Positions 43,779-51,146 are shown, numbered from the stretch's first letter. The stretch is 64,000 bases of DNA from SVTX01 sp045660325 (GCA_045660325.1 JAZRDO010000032.1:1-64000), one strand, 5' to 3'. Numbers and translations are program-made. Notes: a model not told the origin generated them from the sequence alone.

Positions 43779-43807
43779 ATTATACACCAAAGCTTGAAAA
43801 AAATCAA
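43779..43807 (-). promoter_or_regulatory. SigA-type promoter of the second tetR gene
   Basis: Minus strand: TTGATT (complement of 43802-43807), 17-bp spacer, TATAAT (43779-43784). Confidence 0.7.
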
Positions 43808-43822
43808 GAGTTTTACGGATAT

Positions 43823-43879
43823 TTGACCATCAAATTTGATTTTTTGACCGTATATTACCCAAAACAACACAAATTGACC
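43823..43879. repeat. Three direct repeats of TTGACC, candidate operator array
   Basis: TTGACC at 43823-43828, 43844-43849 and 43874-43879. Start-to-start distances of 21 and 30 nt are near two and three helical turns. The array is between the divergent tetR and the 43943 gene. Confidence 0.5.
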
Positions 43880-43942
43880 ATTTAAATAATGATTGAATTG
43901 TGATAAAATAGTACGGTAGTGTGAAAATTGCAGGAGGTATAT

Positions 43943-44239
43943 ATGTATAAAATATATGATATTGTATTGCACACGGATATTGGCGAGAGAATCGGAAAGC
44001 TTCAGGTTTTCGTAAACGGCACCAGTCTTGAGGGTAAGCTTTTCCTTCTTGGAAACGAGCAGGAATGCGTTGGAACTATTGACGATTCGGGTAAGTGTGT
44101 GCTTTCGGGAACTCTTGTTACTCTGAAAAATAAGATCAATTACATAGCAACGGGATATTTGCGCTCATCCGAGCTTCTTATGACGTTGAAGTACAAAACA
44201 CAGTCCTATCTTTTAAGAGGACGCCGCTGCGAAGCGTAA
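43943..44239 (+). CDS. Small hypothetical protein ahead of fakA-like gene
   Basis: I do not recognise this 98-residue protein. The sequence alternates hydrophobic and polar residues in short strands (KIYDIVLHTDIGERIGKL, KLFLLGNEQECVGTIDD, CVLSGTLVTLKNKINYIA), suggesting an all-beta fold. There is no signal peptide. The start at 43943 has GGAGG 5-6 nt upstream. It leads the operon with the FakA-like and DegV genes, 27 nt ahead. Confidence 0.75.
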   Translation: MYKIYDIVLHTDIGERIGKLQVFVNGTSLEGKLFLLGNEQECVGTIDDSGKCVLSGTLVTLKNKINYIATGYLRSSELLMTLKYKTQSYLLRGRRCEA

Positions 44240-44266
44240 ATTTTGAAATATTAAGAGGAAGTATAT

Positions 44267-45925
44267 ATGAGTACAGTTATTCTTGACGGTAAGACGCTGA
44301 AGAATATGCTTATCGGCGGCGCCGAATACATAAAGAGCAATTCAGCGCACATTAACGAGCTGAACGTTTTCCCCGTACCTGACGGTGATACGGGTACAAA
44401 TATGATGAAAACCCTGGAGGGCGGAGTTTCCCAGGTAATAAGCGAGGATTCCGAGAGCATATCATCTGTAATGGACAAATTCTCCGAGGGACTCCTTCTT
44501 GGCGCACGCGGAAATTCGGGAGTTATCCTTTCCCAGATATTTGCGGGCATTAAGGACGTGCTTTCAAAATATGATAGGGTAACCGCAATCGATCTTTCGG
44601 AAGCGTATAAGACGGGTATTATGAAGTCCTACGCATCCGTTTCCAATCCCACTGAGGGAACTATTCTCACTGTTTTCCGTGAGAGCACGGAATATGCCGC
44701 AAAGCATATCACCGAGGAATCTACGATAGAGGATTTCTTTAAGCTTCACATTGAGGAGGCGCAAAGATCCCTTGAAAGAACGAAGGAGATTCTTCCCGTT
44801 CTTGCCGAGGCAGACGTTGTTGACTCGGGCGGCGCAGGATACCTTTGTATCGCGGTTGGTATGTATTCCGCGCTTACAGGTGAATATAAGGCGGACGTTT
44901 ATCAGTTCAGTGAAACAAATTCCGCTCCCGCGCTTGATTTAAATAAGTTCCGTCGCGACAGTGTAATGACATTTGGTTATTGTACGGAATTTTTGCTTCG
45001 TCTTATGGATGCAAAGTGCGACGTTGAGAGCTTTGATGCATCAATGCTTGTCTCCGAGCTTGAGAATATCGGTGGCAACAGTATCGTTGCATACAAGGAA
45101 GTGGATATCGTTAAGGTGCACGTGCATCTTATGACTCCTGCATCCGCGTTGGCGCTCGCTCAGAAATACGGAGAGTTTTTAACTATCAAGATCGAGAATA
45201 TGGAGCTTGGTCATAACGATGCGGAAAAGCCTCAAAAGAAGGAAAAGGCTGAAAAGAAAAAGAGACTTGCAACTCTCGCCGTTGCGTCGGGAGAGGGCAT
45301 GTGCGCGCTCTTTACGGATATGGGTGCGGACGGCATAGTTTCGGGCGGACAGACGAATAACCCCTCTGCAGAGGAGTTTATCAACGCGTTTGACGAGGTC
45401 AACGCCGAAAATATTATCGTGCTTCCCAACAATAAGAACGTAATGCTTGCGGCAAAGCAGGCTGCGGATATGTACAAGGATGCAAACGTGTATATCGTTC
45501 CCACGTATACGCTTATGGAGGGCTACGGTGCGCTTTCGGTTATCAATCCCGCTATTGACAGTATTCAATCAATCGTTGAGGGCGCAGAGAGAGCGGCGAA
45601 GGGAATTGTCGGCGGCGAGATCACACGCGCGGTTAGAGACGTTACTATTTGCGGTAAGTCCATCAAGTGCGGTGATTACATCGCGATCGTTGATGGCGAG
45701 ATAACCGCAGTAGAGGAAACTCGTGATGAAGCGCTTCTTTCAATGCTTGATGCAGTTGAGGACATTGAGGACTATGAGATAATCAATATCTTTGTGGGTA
45801 ACGCGGTAAGCGACGAGCAGAGAGCAGAGATCACCGAGACTATCGAGGAGAAATATCCCGACCACGAAATTATGGTATATCTCAGCGGTCAGGAGCTTTA
45901 CGACTATTTTATTGCTATTGAATGA
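44267..45925 (+). CDS. DAK2-domain fatty-acid kinase FakA-like
   Basis: A 552-residue protein of the FakA/YloV family. The N-terminal DAK2 nucleotide domain (about 10-205) has the metal-binding Asp39/Asp41 in PVPDGDTGTNM and GARGNSGVILSQI. A middle domain follows, and the C-terminal part from about 330 resembles the FakA C-domain (ATLAVASGEGMCALF, GGQTNNPSAEEF). FakA phosphorylates fatty acids held by FakB for membrane-lipid synthesis. The DegV gene next door supplies the FakB role. Confidence 0.9.
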   Translation: MSTVILDGKTLKNMLIGGAEYIKSNSAHINELNVFPVPDGDTGTNMMKTLEGGVSQVISEDSESISSVMDKFSEGLLLGARGNSGVILSQIFAGIKDVLSKYDRVTAIDLSEAYKTGIMKSYASVSNPTEGTILTVFRESTEYAAKHITEESTIEDFFKLHIEEAQRSLERTKEILPVLAEADVVDSGGAGYLCIAVGMYSALTGEYKADVYQFSETNSAPALDLNKFRRDSVMTFGYCTEFLLRLMDAKCDVESFDASMLVSELENIGGNSIVAYKEVDIVKVHVHLMTPASALALAQKYGEFLTIKIENMELGHNDAEKPQKKEKAEKKKRLATLAVASGEGMCALFTDMGADGIVSGGQTNNPSAEEFINAFDEVNAENIIVLPNNKNVMLAAKQAADMYKDANVYIVPTYTLMEGYGALSVINPAIDSIQSIVEGAERAAKGIVGGEITRAVRDVTICGKSIKCGDYIAIVDGEITAVEETRDEALLSMLDAVEDIEDYEIINIFVGNAVSDEQRAEITETIEEKYPDHEIMVYLSGQELYDYFIAIE

Positions 45926-45939
45926 TAAGGAGAAATAAA

Positions 45940-46836
45940 ATGAGTATTAAGATAATGTGTACGTCTACAGGATGTATTGAATACGCGCCCGAGAGATATC
46001 ATAATCTTGGAATTGACATAATCAGAATTCACGTGCATTTCAACGGTAAGGAATACCTTGAGGGCTACGACCTTGATCCCGTAGAGTTTTACGACGAGCT
46101 TGAAAAGCTTGAAAACCCCAAGGATAATCTCCCTTATACGAGCATGCCTACTGTGGCGGAGGTTCGCGCACATTACGAAAAGGCTATTGCGGACGGTTAC
46201 GACGAGGCAATCGTGTTTGCTCTTTCCTCCAAGCTTGGTGGTACGTGGAACGAGCTTTCACTTATCGCTCGTGAATACGAGGACAGAATCAAGATTCACG
46301 TAATTGATACGAAGATCACTACATTCAACGAGGGTATGCTTGCAGTTAAGGCAAAGGAATTTGCTGATGCGGGCAAGAGTGCTGAGGAGATCATCGCTGA
46401 GGTTAATTGGATCATGTCCCGTCAGGCATTTATGGGCATTGACGCAAAGCTCGATTACCTTATCTATAACGGTAGACTTAAGGGTGGTAAGGCGTTTATG
46501 GGTCAGATGCTCAAGATCTGTCCTGTTGTACATTTCAACAAGGAGGGCGAGTGCGTTCCTCTTGAGAGTGTAAGAACTCCTAAGAAGGCAATGGCGAGAA
46601 CCTGCGAGATCTTGAAGGAAATTATCGGCGACCGCGCGCCCGAGGACTATATTCTCTGGCACGTTTATACAGGCCCGTCACAGATCGGAATTCTTAAGGA
46701 AATTGAAGCAAAATACGATATTCATACAAACCACGAGGCAGTTATTATGTCCCCCGTAAGCGGTGCACATAACGGCCCTTGGCTCGCAGGCTACGGATAT
46801 TTTCCTGTTCGCCGCGAAGATGAGCCTCTCGAGTAA
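45940..46836 (+). CDS. DegV-family fatty-acid-binding protein (FakB-like)
   Basis: A 298-residue DegV protein. Conserved parts are LPYTSMPTVAEVRAHYEKA, the head-group Ser motif SSKLGGTWNEL and GRLKGGKAFMGQMLKICPV. The N-terminus reads MCTSTGCIEYAPE, differing from the usual D-S-T/S-x-D-L-P opening, so the head-group pocket may be altered. AAGGAGA precedes ATG at 45940. With the upstream DAK2 protein it forms a kinase and carrier pair. Confidence 0.88.
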   Translation: MSIKIMCTSTGCIEYAPERYHNLGIDIIRIHVHFNGKEYLEGYDLDPVEFYDELEKLENPKDNLPYTSMPTVAEVRAHYEKAIADGYDEAIVFALSSKLGGTWNELSLIAREYEDRIKIHVIDTKITTFNEGMLAVKAKEFADAGKSAEEIIAEVNWIMSRQAFMGIDAKLDYLIYNGRLKGGKAFMGQMLKICPVVHFNKEGECVPLESVRTPKKAMARTCEILKEIIGDRAPEDYILWHVYTGPSQIGILKEIEAKYDIHTNHEAVIMSPVSGAHNGPWLAGYGYFPVRREDEPLE

Positions 46837-46882
46837 TTTTACGGAAATATCGGATATATAACCTTGAAAAGGGAGAGCGGGG

Positions 46883-47251
46883 ATGACAAAGCAGGGATTT
46901 TTTGAATATTGCCTTGAAACATATAGCACCTCGCCCGATTATCCCTTTGACGAGGATTTTGAGACGGCGGTGTTGAGACACGTTGACAACCGCAAATGGT
47001 ATGCGATCATAATGAGAGTTTCGCGCCGTAAGTTTGGATTTGACAGCGACGAGATGATTGACGTTGTAAATCTTAAGCTTCCTACTGAAATGTTCGGCTC
47101 GTTTGGTGCGGACGAAGGAGTTTATCCCGCATATCACATGAATAAGCTTCATTGGATATCTGTTCTGCTTCCCGACGCGCCCGATGAAACGGTAAAATTC
47201 TTGATAAGCGTCAGCTTTGAGGCAACGAGGAAAAACAAAAAGAAAAAATGA
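46883..47251 (+). CDS. MmcQ/YjbR-family protein
   Basis: A 122-residue protein of the YjbR (CyaY-like fold) family. Family points are the early aromatic FFEYCLETYSTSPDYPF, the RKWYAIIMRV strand and the C-terminal KLHWISVLL with DETVKFLISVSFEAT. The biological role of the family is poorly defined; DNA binding has been proposed. GGGAGAGCGGGG precedes ATG. It follows degV by 46 nt and is closed by a terminator. Confidence 0.82.
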   Translation: MTKQGFFEYCLETYSTSPDYPFDEDFETAVLRHVDNRKWYAIIMRVSRRKFGFDSDEMIDVVNLKLPTEMFGSFGADEGVYPAYHMNKLHWISVLLPDAPDETVKFLISVSFEATRKNKKKK

Positions 47252-47261
47252 TTTTTATAAT

Positions 47262-47292
47262 AAAGCTGCGCTTGATATAGCGCAGTTTTATT
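47262..47292 (+). terminator. Terminator after the YjbR gene
   Basis: AAGCTGCGC (47263-47271) with GCGCAGTTT (47280-47288), one G-T pair, 8-nt loop, T-rich tail. Confidence 0.8.
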
Positions 47293-47314
47293 GTTTAATA
47301 TTGAATTTTAGGTA

Positions 47315-47343
47315 TTGACAAAGGCAAACAATTATGATATAAT
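47315..47343 (+). promoter_or_regulatory. Consensus SigA promoter of tRNA-Ser
   Basis: Perfect TTGACA (47315-47320), 17-bp spacer, perfect TATAAT (47338-47343). Confidence 0.93.
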
Positions 47344-47369
47344 TACCATTGTTCGAAAAGTTAATACTC

Positions 47370-47458
47370 GGAGGCATATCGAAGCGGTCATAACGAGGCG
47401 GTCTTGAAAACCGTTTGGGGGCAACCCCACGGGGGTTCGAATCCCTCTGCCTCCGCCA
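47370..47458 (+). tRNA. tRNA-Ser (anticodon UGA), CCA encoded
   Basis: An 89-nt class II tRNA. Acceptor arms GGAGGCA (47370-47376) and TGCCTCC (47448-47454) pair perfectly, discriminator G, then CCA. The anticodon stem CGGT/ACCG holds loop CTTGAAA with anticodon TGA. A long variable arm (GGGGGCAACCCC) and the T arm GGGGGTTCGAATCCC confirm serine. Its 3' end is the start point of a duplicated palindromic element. Confidence 0.97.
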
Positions 47459-47616
47459 TAAAAAAGCAACATCCCTGTGGGTGTTGCTTTTTTATTGTGA
47501 AGCAAGATTGCTTGAGAAATCCCGCAAGCGCAGTGCGCGACGGGGCGAATTTGCACAGCAAATTTGCGGCTTGATTGAAAATCAAGCCTCGGTTCAGTAT
47601 CCCTCTGCCTCCACCA
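47455..47616 (+). repeat. tRNA-linked palindromic element, copy A
   Basis: A 160-nt unit starting at the tRNA terminal GCCA and ending in a partial tRNA-Ser 3' end (GGTTCAGTATCCCTCTGCCT..., 47591-47616). Internal hairpins in order: the tRNA terminator; AAGCAA/TTGCTT; CCCG...CGGG enclosing GCGCA/TGCGC; GAATTTGC/GCAAATTT; GGCTTGATT/AATCAAGCC. About 96% identical to copy B. No coding content. Confidence 0.85.
47460..47493 (+). terminator. Terminator of tRNA-Ser (within copy A)
   Basis: AAAAAGCAACA-CCC and GGG-TGTTGCTTTTT arms with a short TGT loop and T-run directly after the tRNA. Confidence 0.9.
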
Positions 47617-47619
47617 AAC

Positions 47620-47660
47620 AAAAACCGCAATTCCGATACAAAGGGATTGCGGTTTTTGTG
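47620..47660 (+). terminator. Terminator downstream of copy A
   Basis: Twelve-nt perfect arms 47620-47631 and 47646-47657, extended by TCC/GGG, T-run. It closes transcription through copy A and overlaps the promoter of the next gene. Confidence 0.85.
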
Positions 47661-47675
47661 TTTTTATGCTATAAT
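47647..47675 (+). promoter_or_regulatory. Promoter of the orphan gene at 47700
   Basis: TTGCGG (47647-47652), 17-bp spacer, TATAAT (47670-47675) with an upstream TGC (extended -10 like). Confidence 0.65.
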
Positions 47676-47699
47676 GAATTTGAGAAAGGCGGTGATTGT

Positions 47700-48026
47700 G
47701 TGATTTCTTTTGAAGATATTACAAAACTATTCTCCTTTGATTTAGAAGCCAAATGCTGTATCGAGATAGAATTCTTGGTTAAAGGCTATCCAAAGTATCA
47801 ATCTTGCTGGATGGGAAAAATGCCTGACAAAACAAATAAGAAAAAAGAATTATATTGGTACGGGCTGGTTCCCGATGGCTCTGAAGCATATAATTATGAT
47901 AATTTTCAAGACTTTTCTTCCGCACCCGTTTTTGACGGAAAAGCCCTAAAAACAATTTGGAAGGAAGTTGAGATTTTATCGATAAACGGATGCGAACCGG
48001 AAGAGCATATTAAAGCATATCTTTAA
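47700..48026 (+). CDS. Hypothetical protein between the two palindromic copies
   Basis: A 108-residue acidic protein with no relative I can name. It begins (GTG) ISFEDITKLFSFDLEAKC, contains the aromatic ELYWYGLVPDGSEAYNYD and ends EEHIKAYL; no signal peptide or membrane helix. GTG is chosen because AAGGCGG lies 7 nt upstream and a TATAAT promoter precedes it; the longer open frame runs through the tRNA and is not real. Size, acidity and position inside the repeat cassette would fit a cargo or immunity-type protein, but this is inference. Confidence 0.7.
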   Translation: MISFEDITKLFSFDLEAKCCIEIEFLVKGYPKYQSCWMGKMPDKTNKKKELYWYGLVPDGSEAYNYDNFQDFSSAPVFDGKALKTIWKEVEILSINGCEPEEHIKAYL

Positions 48027-48077
48027 TACCGTTGCTCTTAAGCTATTAGTATCCTTGTATCAAAATTACAGTTTATA
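48027..48077. other. Short spacer before copy B
   Basis: AT-rich 51 nt without a recognisable signal. No dedicated terminator for the orphan gene is seen other than the hairpin at the start of copy B. Confidence 0.5.
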
Positions 48078-48240
48078 GCCATAAAAAAGCAACATCCCTG
48101 TGGGTGTTGCTTTTTTATTGTGAAGCAAGATTGCTTGAGAAATCCTGCAGGCGCAGTGCGCGACGGGGCAAATTTGCATAGCAAATTTGCGGCTTGATTG
48201 AAAATCAAGCCTCGGTTCAGAATCCCTTTGCCTCCGCGAG
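48078..48240 (+). repeat. tRNA-linked palindromic element, copy B
   Basis: Begins with the same GCCATAAAAAAG as the tRNA 3' junction and repeats copy A to a partial tRNA-Ser 3' end (48214-48236). About six differences in 155 nt, all in loops or keeping base pairs (C to T opposite G; G to A opposite T). No tRNA gene stands upstream of this copy. 48241-48357 after it holds only the start region of the next gene. Confidence 0.85.
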
Positions 48241-48303
48241 CCAAAATTGCGAAGCAAATGGCGAGAATGCTTTGTGGTATTGTGTCGTATTATGTCGACC
48301 TCG

Positions 48304-48311
48304 CATATACT
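48304..48311 (+). promoter_or_regulatory. Possible SigmaE/SigmaK-type -10 box
   Basis: CATATACT is one base from the SigmaE -10 consensus CATACAMT. No convincing -35 is seen, so this is weak evidence for sporulation-time expression of the DUF11 gene. Confidence 0.25.
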
Positions 48312-48357
48312 GTCATAGGGAAAATATCCCATGCAAAAATATATAATGAGGTAATTT

Positions 48358-49212
48358 ATGGCTATTTTTACAAATCAGGCTACTTTAACTTATAGAGGAA
48401 ACACCACGAACTCCAATGTCGCTTATGGCGAGATTTTGGACGTTTTGGTGGCGGAAAAGACCTCGGTTGAGGGAAGCTATACTTCGGGCGGTCTTGTAAC
48501 GTATGTGGTTACGTTGCGCAATACGGGAAATGCCGCGCTGAACGGTCTTACTGTAACCGATGATCTCGGCGGTTATGAGTTTGGCTGCGCGATGGTTTAC
48601 CCCTTGACTTACGAGGAGGGCTCTGCGATTCTCTTTGTCGACGGCGTTCTTCAGCCGACTCCTACAGTTGTGGCAGGACCGCCCTTAGTAATTAACGGCA
48701 TCAATATCCCCGGCGGAGGCGACGCCGTGCTTATTTATCAGGCTCGCGCAAATGAGTTTGCAAATCCCGATGTAGATGGAGTTATTATAAACACGGCGAC
48801 TGTTACGGGCGAATGCTTTACCGCTCCCGTGGTAGCGACCGAGGAGGTGGTTGCCGCTGCCGAACCTTTCCTTACAATTTCCAAGGCAATTACGCCTTCC
48901 CAGGTGGTTGACAATGACAGAGTAACTTATACTTTAGTCATTCAGAACTCTGGAAATCAGGAGATCGTCGCGACTGACGATGCGGCTATCAGCGACGTAT
49001 TTGATCCCATTCTTACGAATCTTGTCGTGACCTTTGCAGGTGAGGTTTGGACTGAGGGTGTGCAGTACAATTACAACGAGGTGACGGGACTCTTTGTTAC
49101 CGTGCCCGGAAGCATAACCGTTCCTGCGGCGACCTATACTCAGGATCCCGAAACGGGCGCTTACAGTCTCACTCCCGGTATCGCAACACTTACGATTACG
49201 GGAACTATCTAA
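48358..49212 (+). CDS. DUF11-repeat protein
   Basis: A 284-residue protein made of two DUF11-type beta-sandwich repeats (about 28-155 and 165-284), each with the pattern VTYVVTLRNTGNAALNGLTVTDDL / VTYTLVIQNSGNQEIVATDDA. Such domains are usually on cell or spore surface proteins. There is no signal peptide, anchor or sorting motif, and the N-terminus (MAIFTNQATLTYRGN) goes straight into the fold. It could be a mother-cell protein deposited on the spore; not proven. ATGAGGTAATTTATG provides the start context. Confidence 0.8.
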   Translation: MAIFTNQATLTYRGNTTNSNVAYGEILDVLVAEKTSVEGSYTSGGLVTYVVTLRNTGNAALNGLTVTDDLGGYEFGCAMVYPLTYEEGSAILFVDGVLQPTPTVVAGPPLVINGINIPGGGDAVLIYQARANEFANPDVDGVIINTATVTGECFTAPVVATEEVVAAAEPFLTISKAITPSQVVDNDRVTYTLVIQNSGNQEIVATDDAAISDVFDPILTNLVVTFAGEVWTEGVQYNYNEVTGLFVTVPGSITVPAATYTQDPETGAYSLTPGIATLTITGTI

Positions 49213-49217
49213 ATAAA

Positions 49218-49256
49218 AAAGCCTTGAAAACGTGAGTTTTCAAGGCTTTCCTTTTT
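49218..49256 (+). terminator. Bidirectional terminator
   Basis: AAAGCCTTGAAAAC and GTTTTCAAGGCTTT arms, loop GTGA, T-rich tail. It serves the DUF11 gene and the convergent acyltransferase. Confidence 0.92.
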
Positions 49257-50478
49257 ACAGACCGAGGAAGCAGGCGTCCGTTTTGCCGGCTTCGATATTT
49301 TTGTATCTGTGATAGATGTTTACGTACTTGAGGGCGTTGAATCTCTTGTCGCCCTTGAACTGATAGATGTGTCCGTCGTAGTACACGTTAAGCTTGTTCT
49401 TTCCGAGCACGACAACGGCAGAGGTATCCGCGAAGCTCCAAACGGTGCCGTCGCAAACAATTCTGTCGCCATAGAGGGCGAGATCAACCTTATCCTTTAA
49501 AAGAACCTTGTTCTTGTTGGGGATTACCTCGCGCATTTCTGCGGTGTCCTCAAAGAGGGGGGAGTCGGTAAGCGTGTTAACGTCAAGGCGGTTAATGTAA
49601 TCATTCTGGTATTCGTACCAATCGTTTACAAAGCGGAAGGGAAGATCACAATTAACTCCGCGAAGCTCTGTGGTTTCGGTATATTCGACCGTCATGCCGC
49701 ATTTTGTACACTTGAAGAAATTTCCATTGCTTTCGAGCTTTGTAAGTCCGCACTCGGGACACACGTAAAGTGCGCGCTCGATATATTCTGCCTTCTTGTC
49801 GCTTTTAAACGTGTGGTCGGCATTCGCTTCGTTTACGTAAAGCTCACGCGCGATAAGCTCGGTTATCTCGTTGTCATTCATGCCCTTGAGCTCCTCGGGT
49901 TGAATTATGCGGGAGACGTAGGAGTGCATCTTGCCCTTTCTTATAACGTCGCTCCAACGGGGATGAACGCCGTAGCCACCCTCAATGCGATATATGGCAA
50001 CGGGGAGCTTGAGCTGTCGCACGAGAGTTGCGATAGAGGGATTTATGTATTCGGTCTTACCGCTGTACGTACGGTTACCCTCGGGTGCGATCGCGATAGT
50101 ACCGCCTTCACGGATAACGCGGAGGCAATTCATAATTGCGGAAACGTCTGTTGTTTGCTTTTTTATGGAAATGGGCGCTACGAGATATTTAATAAGCTTT
50201 GAGGAAAAGCCGTTTGAAAAAATATCCTCGGTTGCAAGATAATATATAGGATCGCGGAATGACATTCCTACAAAGAACTGGTCGAACGCGGTTTGGTGGT
50301 TGTAGAGCACGAGGTACTGTCCGCGCTTATCCTTTGGCAAGCGATCGATTTTGATATTATATCTGATTCTTGAATACGTGCCGAGTGTTATATTAAAAAA
50401 ATCACGGAAAAATTTGTGTCGCGGTCTTACCCACCTTGACTTTTTCTTTTTGTTTTTCTTTTTTGTGTCTTTAGCCAT
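49255..50478 (-). CDS. PlsC-type acyltransferase with zinc-ribbon extension
   Basis: A 407-residue protein. The N-terminal half is a 1-acylglycerol-3-phosphate acyltransferase domain: HX4D at His61-Asp66 (NHQTAFD), and EGNRTYSG near 133-140. The second half is unusual: four Cys at 240, 243, 257 and 260 form a zinc-ribbon pattern, followed by about 145 residues of unknown fold. Typical PlsC is about 200-250 residues. GGAGG upstream fixes the start at 50478; the N-terminus is Lys-rich. Confidence 0.85.
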   Translation of the reverse strand: MAKDTKKKNKKKKSRWVRPRHKFFRDFFNITLGTYSRIRYNIKIDRLPKDKRGQYLVLYNHQTAFDQFFVGMSFRDPIYYLATEDIFSNGFSSKLIKYLVAPISIKKQTTDVSAIMNCLRVIREGGTIAIAPEGNRTYSGKTEYINPSIATLVRQLKLPVAIYRIEGGYGVHPRWSDVIRKGKMHSYVSRIIQPEELKGMNDNEITELIARELYVNEANADHTFKSDKKAEYIERALYVCPECGLTKLESNGNFFKCTKCGMTVEYTETTELRGVNCDLPFRFVNDWYEYQNDYINRLDVNTLTDSPLFEDTAEMREVIPNKNKVLLKDKVDLALYGDRIVCDGTVWSFADTSAVVVLGKNKLNVYYDGHIYQFKGDKRFNALKYVNIYHRYKNIEAGKTDACFLGL

Positions 50479-50615
50479 ATCTGTTACCTCCGAATAATCG
50501 GGAAAAATGTCTATATATGTAAAGTATACCACAAAGTGAGGAATATTTCAAGGGTATTCTTGACTTTTGCTTGCGCGAGTGTTATACTTTTAATATATTT
50601 GTATGAGAGGGAATT

Positions 50616-51146
50616 ATGAAAAAAGTTTTAGTCAGCGCATTTTTGCCCTTTAATCATAAGGGAAACAACTATTCTTCCGAGGTGTTACGTTATCTTTGCT
50701 CCGACAAGGTGGAGATCGAAAAAATAACAGTTGACGTTATCTACGACAAGTGCTTTGAATCCGTTTCTGAATGTGGTCTTGAAAATTACGATTTCATCGT
50801 GTCTCTCGGCGAGGCGAGAATGAGAGAGACCTTAACGGTTGAGAAGCGCGCGAAGAATATTTCAAGCTGCTCGCTCCCCGATAACGACGGAGAGATAAGA
50901 AATGAGCAGATAATCGACGAATCTTTAAGTGAGTATATCGAGAGCGAAATGGACTTTGATAAATTCACGGGCTTTGCGGATATATCTTACGATGCGGGTA
51001 AGTTCGTTTGCAATAATCTTTATTTTCATTTACTTAAATATGATAATGCGAGAACGTTGTTTATCCATATTCCCGAGTGCAATAATGATACGGAAAAGTA
51101 CAAGGAAATAGCGGAAAAGGTCAAAGGAATCATTGAGGCATTATAA
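50616..51146 (+). CDS. Pyroglutamyl-peptidase I-like protein
   Basis: A 176-residue protein of the C15 peptidase fold. It starts KKVLVSAFLPFNHKGNNYSSEV, parallel to the family's VLVTGFEPFGG-x-N-x-S. The catalytic triad is kept: Glu76 (TVEKRAKN), Cys132 (YDAGKFVCN) and His151 (FIHIPE). It is about 30-40 residues shorter than normal and lacks the usual EPFGG loop, so activity on pyroglutamate is uncertain. Monocistronic, ATG after GAGAGGG. Confidence 0.75.
   Translation: MKKVLVSAFLPFNHKGNNYSSEVLRYLCSDKVEIEKITVDVIYDKCFESVSECGLENYDFIVSLGEARMRETLTVEKRAKNISSCSLPDNDGEIRNEQIIDESLSEYIESEMDFDKFTGFADISYDAGKFVCNNLYFHLLKYDNARTLFIHIPECNNDTEKYKEIAEKVKGIIEAL

Noticed and set aside
47332..47630. Minus-strand open frames across tRNA-Ser and copy A
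   Set aside because: They read the tRNA and its repeat in antisense, have no ribosome-binding site, and are the usual spurious frames of serine tRNA regions.
48038..48332. Minus-strand open frames across copy B
   Set aside because: They translate the same palindromic repeat as copy A; similarity comes from the DNA duplication, not from a protein.
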